Shown here piece after piece: positions 17,331 through 26,753 of a DNA stretch of 64,000 nucleotides. This DNA is from Nitrosomonas sp. (GTDB lineage: Bacteria; Pseudomonadota; Gammaproteobacteria; Burkholderiales; Nitrosomonadaceae), in contig JAMWZW010000001.1 of assembly GCA_024281995.1 (NCBI GenBank), positions 310,001 through 374,000 on the forward strand. Reading direction: 5' to 3'. Below the pieces are notes generated by a model. The model had not been told where the DNA came from. It made no database searches and saw only the letters and a list, made by a program, of their open reading frames with translations. Each line of letters starts with the position of its first letter. Position 1 is the first letter of the stretch. The position numbers and the translations under genes were made by a program.

Positions 17331-17897
17331 TTAAATCTTTGGAAGCGTCACACCATGCTGTCCTTGGTATTTGCCGCCACGGTCTTTATAAGAGGTTTCA
17401 CAGACTTCGTCCGACTCAAAGAAAATAACTTGCGCAACACCTTCATTGGCGTAGATCTTGGCGGGAAGAGGGGTGGTATTGGAAAATTCGAGTGTGACAT
17501 AGCCTTCCCATTCCGGCTCAAACGGCGTGACATTGACAATAATCCCGCAACGCGCATAGGTGGATTTGCCCAGACAGATGGTCAGCACATTGCGCGGAAT
17601 GCGGAAATATTCGACTGTGCGCGCCAATGCGAAGGAGTTGGGCGGAATGATACAAATATCGCTTTTAACATCGATAAATGAATTGGAGTCGAAATTCTTG
17701 GGGTCAACGATGGTGGAATTAATATTGGTAAAAAGTTTGAATTCATCCGAGCAACGGATATCGTAGCCGTAACTCGAGGTTCCATAAGATACGATACGCT
17801 GATCATCTTTGCGGCGAATCTGGTCGGGCTCGAACGGTTCGATCATGCCGTGTTCGTGCGCCATACGGCGTATCCATTTGTCCGATTTAATCGTCAT
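17331..17897 (-). CDS. dcd: dCTP deaminase
   Basis: 188 residues from the ATG at 17897, which gives the canonical [13 protein letters not shown] start and has AGGAAAG upstream; longer in-frame starts run into apbC. Motifs [22 protein letters not shown] and [17 protein letters not shown] with the catalytic Glu are present. The homotrimer makes dUTP from dCTP, feeding ThyA through dUMP. It lies 13 nt downstream of apbC and is probably cotranscribed with it. Confidence 0.96.
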   Translation of the reverse strand: MTIKSDKWIRRMAHEHGMIEPFEPDQIRRKDDQRIVSYGTSSYGYDIRCSDEFKLFTNINSTIVDPKNFDSNSFIDVKSDICIIPPNSFALARTVEYFRIPRNVLTICLGKSTYARCGIIVNVTPFEPEWEGYVTLEFSNTTPLPAKIYANEGVAQVIFFESDEVCETSYKDRGGKYQGQHGVTLPKI

Positions 17898-17910
17898 CGT
17901 TGAATCTTTC

Positions 17911-18999
17911 CTAGTCATTTTCCATGATAATTTTGGCAAATAGTTCCGAGTGATCTTCAGCAGATGCGGCAACCTTGACGGCGACTCGCCGTGCGATCAA
18001 GCGGTAGGTTTCAGCTATTTTTCCATCCGGTTCGGCCACAACGCTGGGTTTCCCTGCATCGGTATGCTCGCGGATTTTGATATCGAGCGGTAATGCGCCC
18101 AAAAATTCCACGTTATAATCCCGGCACATTTTTTCACCGCCACCGGTACCAAAAATCGGTTCAGTATGACCGCAGTTTGAGCAGGTATGGGTGCTCATGT
18201 TCTCCACAATGCCCAAAATCGGTATGCCTACTTTCTCAAACATTTTTAATCCCTTGCGTGCATCGAGCAGGGCGATATCTTGCGGGGTGGTGACGATAAC
18301 GGCACCTGTGACGGGTATTTTTTGCGCCAGGGTCAGTTGGATATCACCGGTACCCGGCGGTAAATCGACGATCAAATAATCCAAGTCTTTCCAATTGGTA
18401 TCGTTCAACAGTTGCTGCAAAGCTTGTGTCACCATCGGACCGCGCCACACCATGGGTGTTTCCACATCAATCAGCAAACCGATCGACATGGCCTGAATGC
18501 CATGCGCGTAGACGGGTTCCATGGTTTTGCCGTCGAGTGAGTCTGGATGATTGGTTATTCCCAGCATTTGAGGTTGCGATGGGCCGTAAATATCCGCATC
18601 CAGAATACCTACGGACGCGCCTTCTGCTGCTAAAGCCAAAGCGAGATTGACTGCGGTAGCCGATTTTCCGACACCGCCCTTGCCGGATGCCACGGCGATA
18701 ATATTCTTGACTCCGGGAATCAACTTGACGCCTTGCTGAACGCTATGCGGAATAATTTTGCTGCTGACAGTCACGTGAATATTACCAATACCAGGCAGGG
18801 TTCGCAGTGCATCAGTGATTTGTTGTTGAACGCTGTTCTTAACGCTACTGGCTGGATAACCCAGTTCGATATCAACCGATACGTTATTCTGATCCACTTG
18901 TACATGAGTTACCGATTTCCCGGTGACATAATCTTTGCCTGTGGTTGGATCAATGGTCTGCTTGAGAATAGTCTGTATTTGTTGTTCGGAAATAGTCAC
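17911..18999 (-). CDS. apbC: iron-sulfur cluster carrier ATPase ApbC/Mrp
   Basis: 362 residues from the GTG at 18999, which has AGGAG upstream; the longer reading to 19077 would overlap the metG promoter region. An N-terminal MIP18/DUF59-like domain (about 1-85) precedes a deviant Walker A P-loop ATPase domain ([32 protein letters not shown]). A C-X2-C (CSNCGH) near the C-terminal third holds a bridging [4Fe-4S] cluster. The family assembles and transfers Fe-S clusters in the cytoplasm. It is divergent from metG, and dcd follows. Confidence 0.94.
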   Translation of the reverse strand: MTISEQQIQTILKQTIDPTTGKDYVTGKSVTHVQVDQNNVSVDIELGYPASSVKNSVQQQITDALRTLPGIGNIHVTVSSKIIPHSVQQGVKLIPGVKNIIAVASGKGGVGKSATAVNLALALAAEGASVGILDADIYGPSQPQMLGITNHPDSLDGKTMEPVYAHGIQAMSIGLLIDVETPMVWRGPMVTQALQQLLNDTNWKDLDYLIVDLPPGTGDIQLTLAQKIPVTGAVIVTTPQDIALLDARKGLKMFEKVGIPILGIVENMSTHTCSNCGHTEPIFGTGGGEKMCRDYNVEFLGALPLDIKIREHTDAGKPSVVAEPDGKIAETYRLIARRVAVKVAASAEDHSELFAKIIMEND

Positions 19000-19123
19000 T
19001 GCAAAACTCCTTTTTACTGCCGCCTGGCATGAATCATTCAATTCCCGGATGGTAACAAATATCAGGAAATTGCACACAGTTTGTTACAATTACCCTTTAT
19101 TCAATTTGGTTTGCGAATCGTTC

Positions 19124-21238
19124 ATGAACAAGCGAAAAATCCTGGTTACTTCTGCGCTCCCCTATGCCAATGGCAGTATTCATTTGGGACATTTGGTGGA
19201 ATATATTCAAACGGATATTTGGGTGCGCTTTCAGAAAATGCGGGGACATGCAGTTTATTATGTATGTGCCGATGATACGCACGGCACACCGATCATGTTG
19301 CGTGCCGAGAAAGAAGGTATCACGCCGGAAGCCTTGATTATACGTGTTCATACAGAGCATTTGAGAGATTTTACCGGCTTTCACATTCAGTTCGACAATT
19401 ATTACAGCACGCACTCGTCCGAAACGCGGCATTTTTCCGAAGACATTTATAATAAATTGAAAGCTGCCGGTTTGATTGCGGTGCGCGGTATCGAGCAATT
19501 ATATGATCCGGTCAGAAACATGTTTCTGCCGGATCGTTTTGTTAAAGGTGAGTGTCCGAAATGCGGCGCCAAAGACCAGTATGGCGATTCGTGTGAAGTG
19601 TGCGGCGCGGCGTATGCTCCCACTGAGCTGAAAAATCCTTATTCCGCGGTTTCCGGAGCGAAGCCTGTCAATAAGTCATCTGAGCATTATTTTTTTAGTC
19701 TATCCGATAAACGCTGTGCCGATTTTTTACGGCAATGGGCGTGTGAAGGTGGTCATTTGCAGCCGGAAGCCGCCAACAAGATGCGTGAATGGCTCGGTGA
19801 AGCGGGCGAAAATAAACTCTCAGACTGGGATATTTCGCGCGATGCGCCGTATTTTGGTTTTGAAATCCCCGGCGCGACCGGTAAATATTTTTATGTCTGG
19901 CTCGATGCGCCGATCGGCTACATGGGTAGTTTCAAGAATTTGTGCGGACGGGAAAACATTCACTTCGATGAATACTGGCAACCGCAATCCGATGCCGAGC
20001 TGTATCACTTCATCGGCAAGGATATTTTGTATTTCCATGCTTTATTTTGGCCGGCCATGCTGCAAAATGCCGGGTACCGTACACCAACCAAGATTTTCGC
20101 GCATGGCTTTTTGACCGTGAACGGCGAAAAAATGAGCAAATCGCGCGGCACTTTTATCACCGCCGAAAGTTATCTGAAGCAGGGATTAAATCCGGAATGG
20201 CTGCGTTATTACTATGCCGCAAAACTGAACAGTACCTTGGAAGACATCGACCTGAACTTGGATGATTTCGTCGCGCGTGTCAATTCTGATTTGATCGGCA
20301 AATTCATCAACATCGCCAGCCGTTGCGCCGGTTTTATTAGCAAACGCTTCGACGGCAAGCTGGTTGCAGGGGAACAATATCAAGCACTGCAAGCAATGAT
20401 CGACGAGTATTTTTCGGGCTGGCGGCCGGATGCCATCGAACAAGCATTCGAAGACCGCGAATTTTCGACCGCTATCCGCCAAATCATGAAATTTGCCGAT
20501 GAAGCCAACGAAATGATCCACAATTTGGCACCGTGGGAAATTGCTAAGCAACCGGATCGCGCAGATGACTTGCATCGCGCCAGCAGCTTGGGTATCCAGT
20601 TGTTTTATTTGCTCGCGCGCTACTTGAAACCGATTCTACCCGGTACCGTGCAGCGGATTGAGACTTTTCTCAATTGCGAACCGCTGAGTTGGCCGCAATT
20701 GCGTGCCGATCAGCCGGTTTCCAGTCTGCTGTTGCCCGCAGGGCATGTGATTAACGCTTACCAGCATTTGATGACGCGTATCGACACCAAGCAAATCGAT
20801 GCGCTGATCGCCGCCAACACGCAAAGTTTGACACCTGCACCGCCGGAGTCTCCGGCACGGCATGCCGAAAAACAGCAGCATGCAGTCGGATCGGTTACAC
20901 CGATTGCCGAAACCATTTCCATCGACGATTTCAGCAAAATCGATTTGCGTATCGCCAAAATCGTCAACGCCGAACATGTAGAAGGCGCCGAAAAATTATT
21001 GAAACTGACGCTCGATATCGGCAGCGAACAACGCACAGTATTTGCCGGTATCAAATCTGCATACGACCCTGAAAAACTCAAGGGCCGTTTAACTGTCATG
21101 GTTGCCAATCTCGCGCCACGGCAAATGAAATTTGGTTTGTCGCAAGGCATGGTGTTGGCTGCTGGTGGTGGCAATCCGGGTGAGTTGTTCATTTTGTCAC
21201 CGGATTCCGGCGCACAGCCCGGTATGCGGGTTAAATAA
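19124..21238 (+). CDS. metG: methionyl-tRNA synthetase
   Basis: 704 residues from ATG 19124 ([17 protein letters not shown]); upstream extension in frame is not coding. The HIGH-type motif is [11 protein letters not shown], the zinc knuckles [18 protein letters not shown] are in the connective peptide, and the KMSKS loop is KMSKSRGTF. The C-terminal EMAP/tRNA-binding dimerisation domain ([19 protein letters not shown]) spans about 595-704. It charges tRNA-Met in the cytoplasm. Confidence 0.98.
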   Translation: MNKRKILVTSALPYANGSIHLGHLVEYIQTDIWVRFQKMRGHAVYYVCADDTHGTPIMLRAEKEGITPEALIIRVHTEHLRDFTGFHIQFDNYYSTHSSETRHFSEDIYNKLKAAGLIAVRGIEQLYDPVRNMFLPDRFVKGECPKCGAKDQYGDSCEVCGAAYAPTELKNPYSAVSGAKPVNKSSEHYFFSLSDKRCADFLRQWACEGGHLQPEAANKMREWLGEAGENKLSDWDISRDAPYFGFEIPGATGKYFYVWLDAPIGYMGSFKNLCGRENIHFDEYWQPQSDAELYHFIGKDILYFHALFWPAMLQNAGYRTPTKIFAHGFLTVNGEKMSKSRGTFITAESYLKQGLNPEWLRYYYAAKLNSTLEDIDLNLDDFVARVNSDLIGKFINIASRCAGFISKRFDGKLVAGEQYQALQAMIDEYFSGWRPDAIEQAFEDREFSTAIRQIMKFADEANEMIHNLAPWEIAKQPDRADDLHRASSLGIQLFYLLARYLKPILPGTVQRIETFLNCEPLSWPQLRADQPVSSLLLPAGHVINAYQHLMTRIDTKQIDALIAANTQSLTPAPPESPARHAEKQQHAVGSVTPIAETISIDDFSKIDLRIAKIVNAEHVEGAEKLLKLTLDIGSEQRTVFAGIKSAYDPEKLKGRLTVMVANLAPRQMKFGLSQGMVLAAGGGNPGELFILSPDSGAQPGMRVK

Positions 21239-21247
21239 TTTTCAGAT

Positions 21248-21634
21248 ATGGAGAACAACAGTGCGCTTGCCGAACAGATTCAGCATTTGGAACTTAAGTT
21301 GTTACAAGCCGATCTGAACGCACATCCCGAATACATTGATGAATTATTGGCGGAAAATTTTGAAGAAATCGATAATCACGGGCACATCCATACCAGATAC
21401 AACGTGGTCGATTGGCTAAAAAATAAAGACCCTAACATGCCTTGGGTGTTTGAAAGTTTTCGTGTCAAAGCATTAAGCGATGACGTGGTGCTGGCGATTT
21501 ATTCGCTGCAAAAAACGCGACAATCCATCAATAGTGCGGGGTCTATCAGAACCTCGATTTGGCATCGCCAAGGAAAGCATTGGAAAATGGTATTTCATCA
21601 AGCAACAAAATTAGCAGGAGCATCCGCATCATGA
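21248..21634 (+). CDS. NTF2-like protein (DUF4440/SnoaL-like)
   Basis: 128 residues. The pattern of an N-terminal helix pair (LAEQIQHLELKLLQADL..PEYIDELLAENFEEI) followed by a curved sheet with WLKN..., RTSIWHRQGKHWKMVFHQ is that of small NTF2-like domains. The function in this subgroup is not established; many bind small ligands. It lies 9 nt after metG and overlaps the next gene by 4 nt (ATGA), so it appears to be the middle gene of a metG operon. Confidence 0.75.
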   Translation: MENNSALAEQIQHLELKLLQADLNAHPEYIDELLAENFEEIDNHGHIHTRYNVVDWLKNKDPNMPWVFESFRVKALSDDVVLAIYSLQKTRQSINSAGSIRTSIWHRQGKHWKMVFHQATKLAGASAS

Positions 21635-22398
21635 ACCAGGAGACCGCCGTGGAACTCAACGAAGAACAACAACTGATCGACATCAAAAACAACCTTGCCA
21701 CCGTCAAGCAACGCATTATCGATGCTTGCAAAAAAGTCGGCCGCGACCCCGCCGGTGTACGATTATTGCCCGTCACCAAAACCGTATCCGCGGAGCGGCT
21801 GCGCATCGCCTATGCCGCCGGTGTTCATGAAATGGGCGAAAACAAAATTCAGGAAGCGCGCGAGAAATCGGAAGTGCTGGCGGATCTAAATATCAAATGG
21901 TCAATCATCGGGCACCTGCAAACCAACAAAGCCAAGTACCTGGCACGCTTCGCCAACGAATTCCAGGCGCTCGACAGCCTCAAAGTCGCCGAAGAACTCG
22001 ACAAACGCCTGCAAAACGAAGGCCGTGCCATTGACGTGTTCGTGCAAGTGAACAGCTCCGGCGAGGAAAGCAAATTCGGCCTGCCGCCCGAAGCCGTGCG
22101 CGATTTCGTGCAACACCTGCCGCAATTTTCGTCGCTTCGCATCAAAGGGCTAATGACACTGGCCATTTTTTCATCCGACCATGACCGCGTGCGCGAATGT
22201 TTCATCAAAATGCGCGACATCCAAACCATGCTGCGCCAGGAAGCACCCTCTGGATTATCGTTCGACGAACTGTCGATGGGCATGTCGGGTGACTACGAAC
22301 TGGCGATCGAAGAAGGCGCCACCGTGGTGCGCGTCGGCCAAGCAATTTTCGGCAAACGGCCGCTGCCGGATAGCCATTATTGGCCGGGATTGGGATGA
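21631..22398 (+). CDS. yggS: YggS/PLPBP family PLP-binding homeostasis protein
   Basis: 255 residues from ATG 21631, which overlaps the previous stop (ATGA) and has CAGGAG upstream. It is the alanine-racemase-like TIM barrel fold without a second domain: LLPVTKTVSAERLR with the PLP lysine, MGENKIQEAREK, WSIIGHLQTNK, VNSSGEESKFGL, and the phosphate-binding LSMGMSGDYELAIEEGATVVRVG. The family buffers PLP and influences amino-acid metabolism without catalysing a reaction of its own. Beyond it the accessory region begins. Confidence 0.95.
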   Translation: MNQETAVELNEEQQLIDIKNNLATVKQRIIDACKKVGRDPAGVRLLPVTKTVSAERLRIAYAAGVHEMGENKIQEAREKSEVLADLNIKWSIIGHLQTNKAKYLARFANEFQALDSLKVAEELDKRLQNEGRAIDVFVQVNSSGEESKFGLPPEAVRDFVQHLPQFSSLRIKGLMTLAIFSSDHDRVRECFIKMRDIQTMLRQEAPSGLSFDELSMGMSGDYELAIEEGATVVRVGQAIFGKRPLPDSHYWPGLG

Positions 22399-23424
22399 TG
22401 GAAATAAAGTGTGAGTTTGCTGGTGGGAATGATGTGTGAATGGAAAGACGATAATTTTGAAATTTCCGACGTACATTTTTTAATAAGATAATGGCAATAC
22501 ATTATATTTAGGTGAAAAAGGATAACCATATTCGACATCAAAGAATTTTGATGACTATTGGCTTGTGTGCGGTAGTTATCGATTTTTATTTGAAAATTTA
22601 ATTTTGAAATATCTAACTCAAAGGATACTGAAGAGAATTTAAAAATTATTTTTACCTTCCGTTTTTTGGTCTTTTTTATAATTGAAGTTTTCTTCTTATT
22701 AATCAAGCGTTTATTGCGTTTAGCTATGCATATCAAGGTACTTTTTCTGAAAAGATGGAACTCCAAATTTTTAAGGGCAGGCAAGTTTTATTGAATTCCC
22801 TTTGTTTAATACAAAATTCGACACATGACTTCTGGCGGAAGAAGAGACGAACCAGTTGTCTACAATTTATTCTTGATAAAATACAGCCAATTATTTGGGC
22901 ATTATCTTGCATTTTGGGTTTACAGTTATTCTGGAATTTAAACTTCAGTGCTACCAGCTGAAAAAATTGCAAGAAGGCCAAGCAATTACACAAATGAATC
23001 AAAGTTTTAATCAAATCAATCAAATGCTAATTCATGAAATAGCGCGGCAGGTTGGAATCCGGAATCTGCAAATGAATTGCAATGGTGCAAAATTGCAGCT
23101 GAAATTTTTCTGATGAAACTAGTTGCGGAAAATCCAGCTTGGAATCTGGGGATTTAGAAACGTTTTTGTTTAGCGTCACCCCGGCTTTTTCGTAATATGC
23201 GAACCGCTACAGTGTAGTTTGCTTGTTATGTTTTGCTCAATCGCTTTGCAATCGCTTGTTATAATGCAGCGCGGTGTGGGCTACCGAAGAAGCATATTTT
23301 AAAACAAGATTTTTTTGCGGTCGTGCTGCCATCGGTTAATGATGTTAAGGCTAAGGTAAATTTGGACTTGCTGTTACCAGGTGTGTCCAATTAATGACAG
23401 TGTAGTTAAAGTTATAACGTAAGC
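22399..23424. other. decayed, AT-rich accessory border, no intact gene
   Basis: About 1 kb with many stops in all frames. The open frames in it are short, AT-rich and carry no recognisable domain. It separates the conserved metG-yggS block from recognisable toxin-antitoxin remnants and looks like degraded transferred DNA. Confidence 0.5.
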
Positions 23425-23530
23425 ACTTACCCATTCGGCAATTCGCAAGGGATACGCTTCCAAACCGCTGATCGAGCAAGCTGATCTGGATGGTAAAAAA
23501 GTCGTGGAATTTGATTACAATAAATGCAAG
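23425..23530 (+). pseudogene. MazE-like antitoxin remnant
   Basis: Reading GGCAATTCGCAAGGG onward gives GNSQGIRF, the AbrB/MazE swapped-hairpin core. After a +1/-1 shift it continues PLIEQADLDGKKVVEF, resembling the MazE beta strands. No start codon in frame covers both halves. It lies just upstream of a MazF-like remnant, in the order expected for mazEF. The match is by eye to the family pattern. Confidence 0.5.
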
Positions 23531-23591
23531 GAAAGAAATGCCATCTTAAAATTGCGGAACAATATTGGATCAAAAAATTCCTCAATGAGCA

Positions 23592-23850
23592 TTGGACGTG
23601 ATGTCCAAGGTTTCACGCTTTCAAGTTTGGTTGGTTCAACTGGATCCGACACAAGGCTCGGAAAAAATAAAACCCGGCCTGGCGTCCCCGGCAAGGATTT
23701 ACAGTATTGAGGTTGACAACCAAAGGTTTGGCGTTTCCTTGCCGGTGTTTAAAGGCAAGCAAATTTCAAATCCGTGCTGTCGATAAAAATTGGTTAAAAT
23801 AGGCATCATCGATGAAGAAACGCAAATGGATGTTCCAAAGAAGCTATCAA
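23592..23850 (+). pseudogene. MazF/PemK-like toxin remnant
   Basis: The frame from 23601 reads MSKVSRFQVWLVQLDPTQGS, the MazF N-terminal pattern 'G(D/E)VWLV.LDPT.GSE', but the expected K-T-R-P-.-VV strand is scrambled (KIKPGLASPAR). After frame changes the typical C-terminal block follows: FQIRAVDKN and then IGIIDEETQ. The pieces are in the right order but not in one frame, so an mRNA interferase gene has decayed here. Confidence 0.65.
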
Positions 23851-23910
23851 GAACCTCTGGAAAGCTTATAGATTGGAGTGAGTTTACGAAGTCCAACAGG
23901 TCTTATCTCA

Positions 23911-24234
23911 TCACATATCAGTACCTTGCTGAATGACCACTTTGTTTTGTTCAATAATTCTTCTAAATGCTTCGCTGGTTGTTGCCCAATCCACTACATC
24001 AACTTTGTAGGGCAAATCGGATTCGGCAAAAGCTTCAGTTAGCTGTGCGCTTTGATAGAGTCCTATTGGTTGTTTGCCGATAATGGCGAGATCCAGATCG
24101 GAATATTTTTTGGCATTTCCGGTTGCGCGAGAACCGAACGCCCATACCGCACAATTCGGCACATGTTCATGCAAAATGGATTGAATGAGACGCCAATCGG
24201 TAGCGGATACGTCAAGCGGTGGATGCCGTTTCAT
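23911..24234 (-). CDS. minimal nucleotidyltransferase, MNT of a HEPN/MNT pair
   Basis: 107 residues. It has the pol-beta nucleotidyltransferase motif G-S-X10-D-X-D (GSRATGNAKKYSDLDLAI) and a later Asp (KVDVVDW) that completes the acidic triad. In MntA/HepT systems the MNT protein adenylylates the HEPN toxin at a tyrosine and so acts as antitoxin. It overlaps the upstream HEPN gene by 4 nt (ATGA) on the same strand. Catalytic residues look intact. Confidence 0.88.
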   Translation of the reverse strand: MKRHPPLDVSATDWRLIQSILHEHVPNCAVWAFGSRATGNAKKYSDLDLAIIGKQPIGLYQSAQLTEAFAESDLPYKVDVVDWATTSEAFRRIIEQNKVVIQQGTDM

Positions 24235-24638
24235 GATGATAACCGCTGGTTCAGCTGTTGCTGTAGGTACTGCACGTCATTGAGAAAATCCGGGATGGCG
24301 CGAACGACTTCAAGGGCAATCGTTTCATCATAAGTATGGCTTGATTTGGATTGCATATCCCGATACATACGCCATTGCGGCCAATCACTCAACAATAGGC
24401 CTTGCTCGTTACCGGAGCGGATTAAATATTGAAAATCAGCTTGATCAAATTCAGCGGGATTGGCCGAGGAAGACTCCAAATAGCGCTTGAGCATCTTATG
24501 TGATAATTCATAAGTGAATTCAAATCGTTGAATCAAGCCGTCGCGAATCTGTGTATCGCTGATGTCTGATTGGTAGCGAGTAAGGCCTTCCGCCAGTCTA
24601 GTGATCGCCTGAGTTAAAGGTGTTATATCGATACGCAT
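24231..24638 (-). CDS. HEPN-family protein, HI0074/HepT-like partner of the MNT
   Basis: 135 residues from ATG 24638 (a TTG two codons upstream is also in frame). It is all-helical, with QRFEFTYELSHKMLKRYLE, the typical HI0074-type core. The region that normally carries R-X4-H reads YRDMQSKSSHTYDE: the His and the adenylylatable Tyr are there, but the place where the family usually has Arg (five before His) is Gln. It may be a nuclease-dead or regulatory member; this is by-eye alignment. It pairs with the MNT gene through a 4-nt overlap. Confidence 0.85.
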   Translation of the reverse strand: MRIDITPLTQAITRLAEGLTRYQSDISDTQIRDGLIQRFEFTYELSHKMLKRYLESSSANPAEFDQADFQYLIRSGNEQGLLLSDWPQWRMYRDMQSKSSHTYDETIALEVVRAIPDFLNDVQYLQQQLNQRLSS

Positions 24639-24884
24639 AACCAATTTTCAAAATCATTGTCAAGCCAATAACTTTACGCCGTGGCAAATGCCGACGCAAG
24701 AATGGGCAGCAGTTTTCGCTTTATTTGCAAGATTTGATACCAAAACCATGGCAGTCCATCTGCGCTGGCGGATCATGGCCTTATTGCGCCCTATGCTAAA
24801 ATAACGCGAGTGTAGCGCTACTTTTGAATGCGAGTTACGCACTAACAGATCTGCAAAGACAAAGAAATTTGGAAACTACACCTT

Positions 24885-25325
24885 ATGAAAGATTTTTTTA
24901 TCAGTTATAACAGCGCCGATGAAAAACGGGCGGAATGGATAGCCTGGCAATTGGAGACGGAAGGCTACACAACGATCATTCAGGCGTGGGATTTCGGTCC
25001 GGGTGATAACTTTGTGCTAGCCATGCAAAAAGCCACCACGGAAGCCAAACGGACGATAGCGGTTTTATCGCCGGACTATTTGGCGGCAAAATTTACTGTA
25101 CCGGAATGGGCGGCGGCATTTGCCCAAGATCCGCTGGGTGAGAAACGTCTTTTGGTTCCTGTGCGGGCACGGCCAGTCGAGCTGACTGGTTTGCTGAAAG
25201 CGATTGTGTACATTGATCTGGTCGGGGTTACCGACAAAAATGAAGCGCGCAACCGGCTGCTGGAAGGTATTGACAATAACCGGAAAAAACCAAAAACTGA
25301 GCCTGACTTCAACAATCTGCATTAG
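24885..25325 (+). CDS. stand-alone TIR domain protein
   Basis: 146 residues, essentially one TIR_2-type domain: MKDFFISYNSADEKRAEWIA (first strand and helix), WDFGPGDNF (BB-loop region), AVLSPDYLAAKFTVPEWAAAF with the putative NADase glutamate E74. Bacterial TIR domains commonly cleave or cyclise NAD+ in anti-phage responses. It starts a co-directional run with a second TIR gene 8 nt downstream, then the MoxR ATPase and the FGE membrane protein. The short Lys/Pro tail has no motif. Activity is inferred from the conserved Glu. Confidence 0.87.
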   Translation: MKDFFISYNSADEKRAEWIAWQLETEGYTTIIQAWDFGPGDNFVLAMQKATTEAKRTIAVLSPDYLAAKFTVPEWAAAFAQDPLGEKRLLVPVRARPVELTGLLKAIVYIDLVGVTDKNEARNRLLEGIDNNRKKPKTEPDFNNLH

Positions 25326-25333
25326 CCGTCATC

Positions 25334-26515
25334 ATGGCATCAGACATAGACTACTTTGTTAGCCACGCCACTGCCGATAAAGCTATGGCAGTGTGGATAG
25401 CCTGGTATATTGAAGAAAACCTTGGCCACAAGGTAAAGATAGATGTATGGGATTTCAAGCCGGGGCAGTTTTTTCCCATTGAAATGCATAACGCACTACG
25501 TGATGCCAGAAAAGTCATCGCAGTTTTATCTCAAAATTATCTCAGTGCTGAGTTTACAGGCTCCGAATGGGCTGCCGCTTTTGCCAGTGGCAAGCTGCTC
25601 CCGATTAAAATCGAATCGATGGATAAGTCTGTATTAGGGCTTTTCGAACCGATCATTCATATCGATTTGGCCGGATCGACATCAAAAGATGAATTGGAAA
25701 GACGCTTAAAGGCTGGTTTGGATGCGAGCGAAGACGGCGTGCGAAACAAGCCGGCTGCTGAACCGCTCCTGCCATTTTTGTTTACTGCAGCAACAGAAAC
25801 GGTGCGGCAGCAGTCTCAAGAAACCCAAACCAGCAGGATCAAAATGAAATGTGCCAGATTTGAAGATGAGCCGGAATTTAAAGCCGGATTGGTTGATAAG
25901 GACGAGCAAGCGAGGCATATTTTCGATCGCACCGGAGACAGCTTTTTTACTGCACAAGGGATTCCTCCGCTGGCTTTTCTGTTGCATGGCACCGATTCGC
26001 AATGGCCGTATGCTTTGCTGTTTATTCTTTATTACCAGATCAAAAAGCAAATCAGTATCAGGAATACCGCTTCAGTAGAGCCTTTGTCACCTGAACCCGT
26101 ACAACTGAGTGGAAAAGTCTATAAAAGCGCCGCCAGTCCCGAAAATTATCTTTGGGAACTGCTGGCTGAGAAACTGGTATGTGCGCCAACACGGGTAGAA
26201 ATCGGGCGTGCATTATCGAATAAACATGCGCCACATCTCCTGTACAGAAAGCTTACCGAAGCCGAATCTCAAAACCAGGAGCTGGTGTGTGGCATGCTGG
26301 AAGCTTGGGAAAGTCTTGAGTTTGCGCATAATACGCCTCGCCATATGCTGGTTTTATATTATGAACAAACGGACCGACCCCAATCGATCTGGTTTTTCTG
26401 GCAAAAAAAAGGCGACACATTGATTGATAAAATCCACCGATTCTTACCCGAGCAAAGTTGCATGAAAATACGTACTGCCGGAAATCAAATCACCCAACAG
26501 GCGATTAATCCATGA
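25334..26515 (+). CDS. TIR domain protein with large C-terminal region (possible inactive STAND-like module)
   Basis: 393 residues. The N-terminal TIR domain (about 3-130) has IDYFVSHATADKAMAVWIAW, the BB-loop WDFKPGQFFPIE and the putative catalytic E78 in FTGSEWAAAFA. The C-terminal part (about 200-390) begins with a hydrophobic strand and loop, PLAFLLHGTDSQWPYALLF, where an NTPase would have its P-loop. There is no GKS/GKT, so it resembles inactive STAND-type modules described in bacterial conflict systems; that identification is tentative. Two TIR proteins in tandem suggest an effector pair or a sensor/effector split. The stop overlaps a tiny ORF (ATGA). Confidence 0.8.
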   Translation: MASDIDYFVSHATADKAMAVWIAWYIEENLGHKVKIDVWDFKPGQFFPIEMHNALRDARKVIAVLSQNYLSAEFTGSEWAAAFASGKLLPIKIESMDKSVLGLFEPIIHIDLAGSTSKDELERRLKAGLDASEDGVRNKPAAEPLLPFLFTAATETVRQQSQETQTSRIKMKCARFEDEPEFKAGLVDKDEQARHIFDRTGDSFFTAQGIPPLAFLLHGTDSQWPYALLFILYYQIKKQISIRNTASVEPLSPEPVQLSGKVYKSAASPENYLWELLAEKLVCAPTRVEIGRALSNKHAPHLLYRKLTEAESQNQELVCGMLEAWESLEFAHNTPRHMLVLYYEQTDRPQSIWFFWQKKGDTLIDKIHRFLPEQSCMKIRTAGNQITQQAINP

Positions 26516-26589
26516 GTGGATTGATAGCCAATTTGGCTATGGCTCGAGGACGCAGGAAATCAGAAGGTTTGTTGAAGCTGAAATCATGA
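26512..26589 (+). CDS. 25-residue overlapping ORF, unknown
   Basis: Begins in the ATGA overlap with the preceding TIR gene and ends in another ATGA overlap with the next small ORF. It reads MSGLIANLAMARGRRKSEGL and a few more residues. It may be a real coupled micro-ORF, or the first half of a frameshifted small gene continuing into the next ORF. No family recognised. Confidence 0.25.
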   Translation: MSGLIANLAMARGRRKSEGLLKLKS

Positions 26590-26729
26590 ATGAATTCGAC
26601 AAGCGTAAGACTAGCAAAAATAAAATCAAAGAACCCATGCATCATATTCTGATAACGAAAGATGATATTGAGATTCACCATTATGATTTAAAAAACATAC
26701 TGATTGATGCCTTGAAAAAATACGGCTGA
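26586..26729 (+). CDS. 47-residue small protein, unknown
   Basis: Starts MNEFDKRKTSKNKIKEP and ends ILIDALKKYG. It is lysine-rich, with a central ITKDDIEIHHYDLKN, and looks like a short helical or beta-alpha peptide. It overlaps the preceding micro-ORF by ATGA and ends 24 nt before the MoxR ATPase gene. Its position inside the TIR-MoxR run suggests a small accessory component or a remnant of a larger gene. No homology is claimed. Confidence 0.35.
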   Translation: MNEFDKRKTSKNKIKEPMHHILITKDDIEIHHYDLKNILIDALKKYG

Positions 26730-26753
26730 TCACATCATTCACGGAGTTCAAAC

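Noticed and set aside
18935-19123. upstream extension of metG
   Set aside because: It overlaps the apbC start, and homology to MetRS begins at the ATG at 19124.
22377-23023. open frames on the minus strand of 96-135 codons
   Set aside because: AT-driven composition, rich in Lys/Ile/Phe, no ribosome site and no domain; they overlap the end of yggS.
24660-24842. 60-codon minus-strand frame upstream of the HEPN gene
   Set aside because: Composition and lack of a ribosome site suggest chance; the interval is better read as the promoter region between the divergent HEPN and TIR transcripts.
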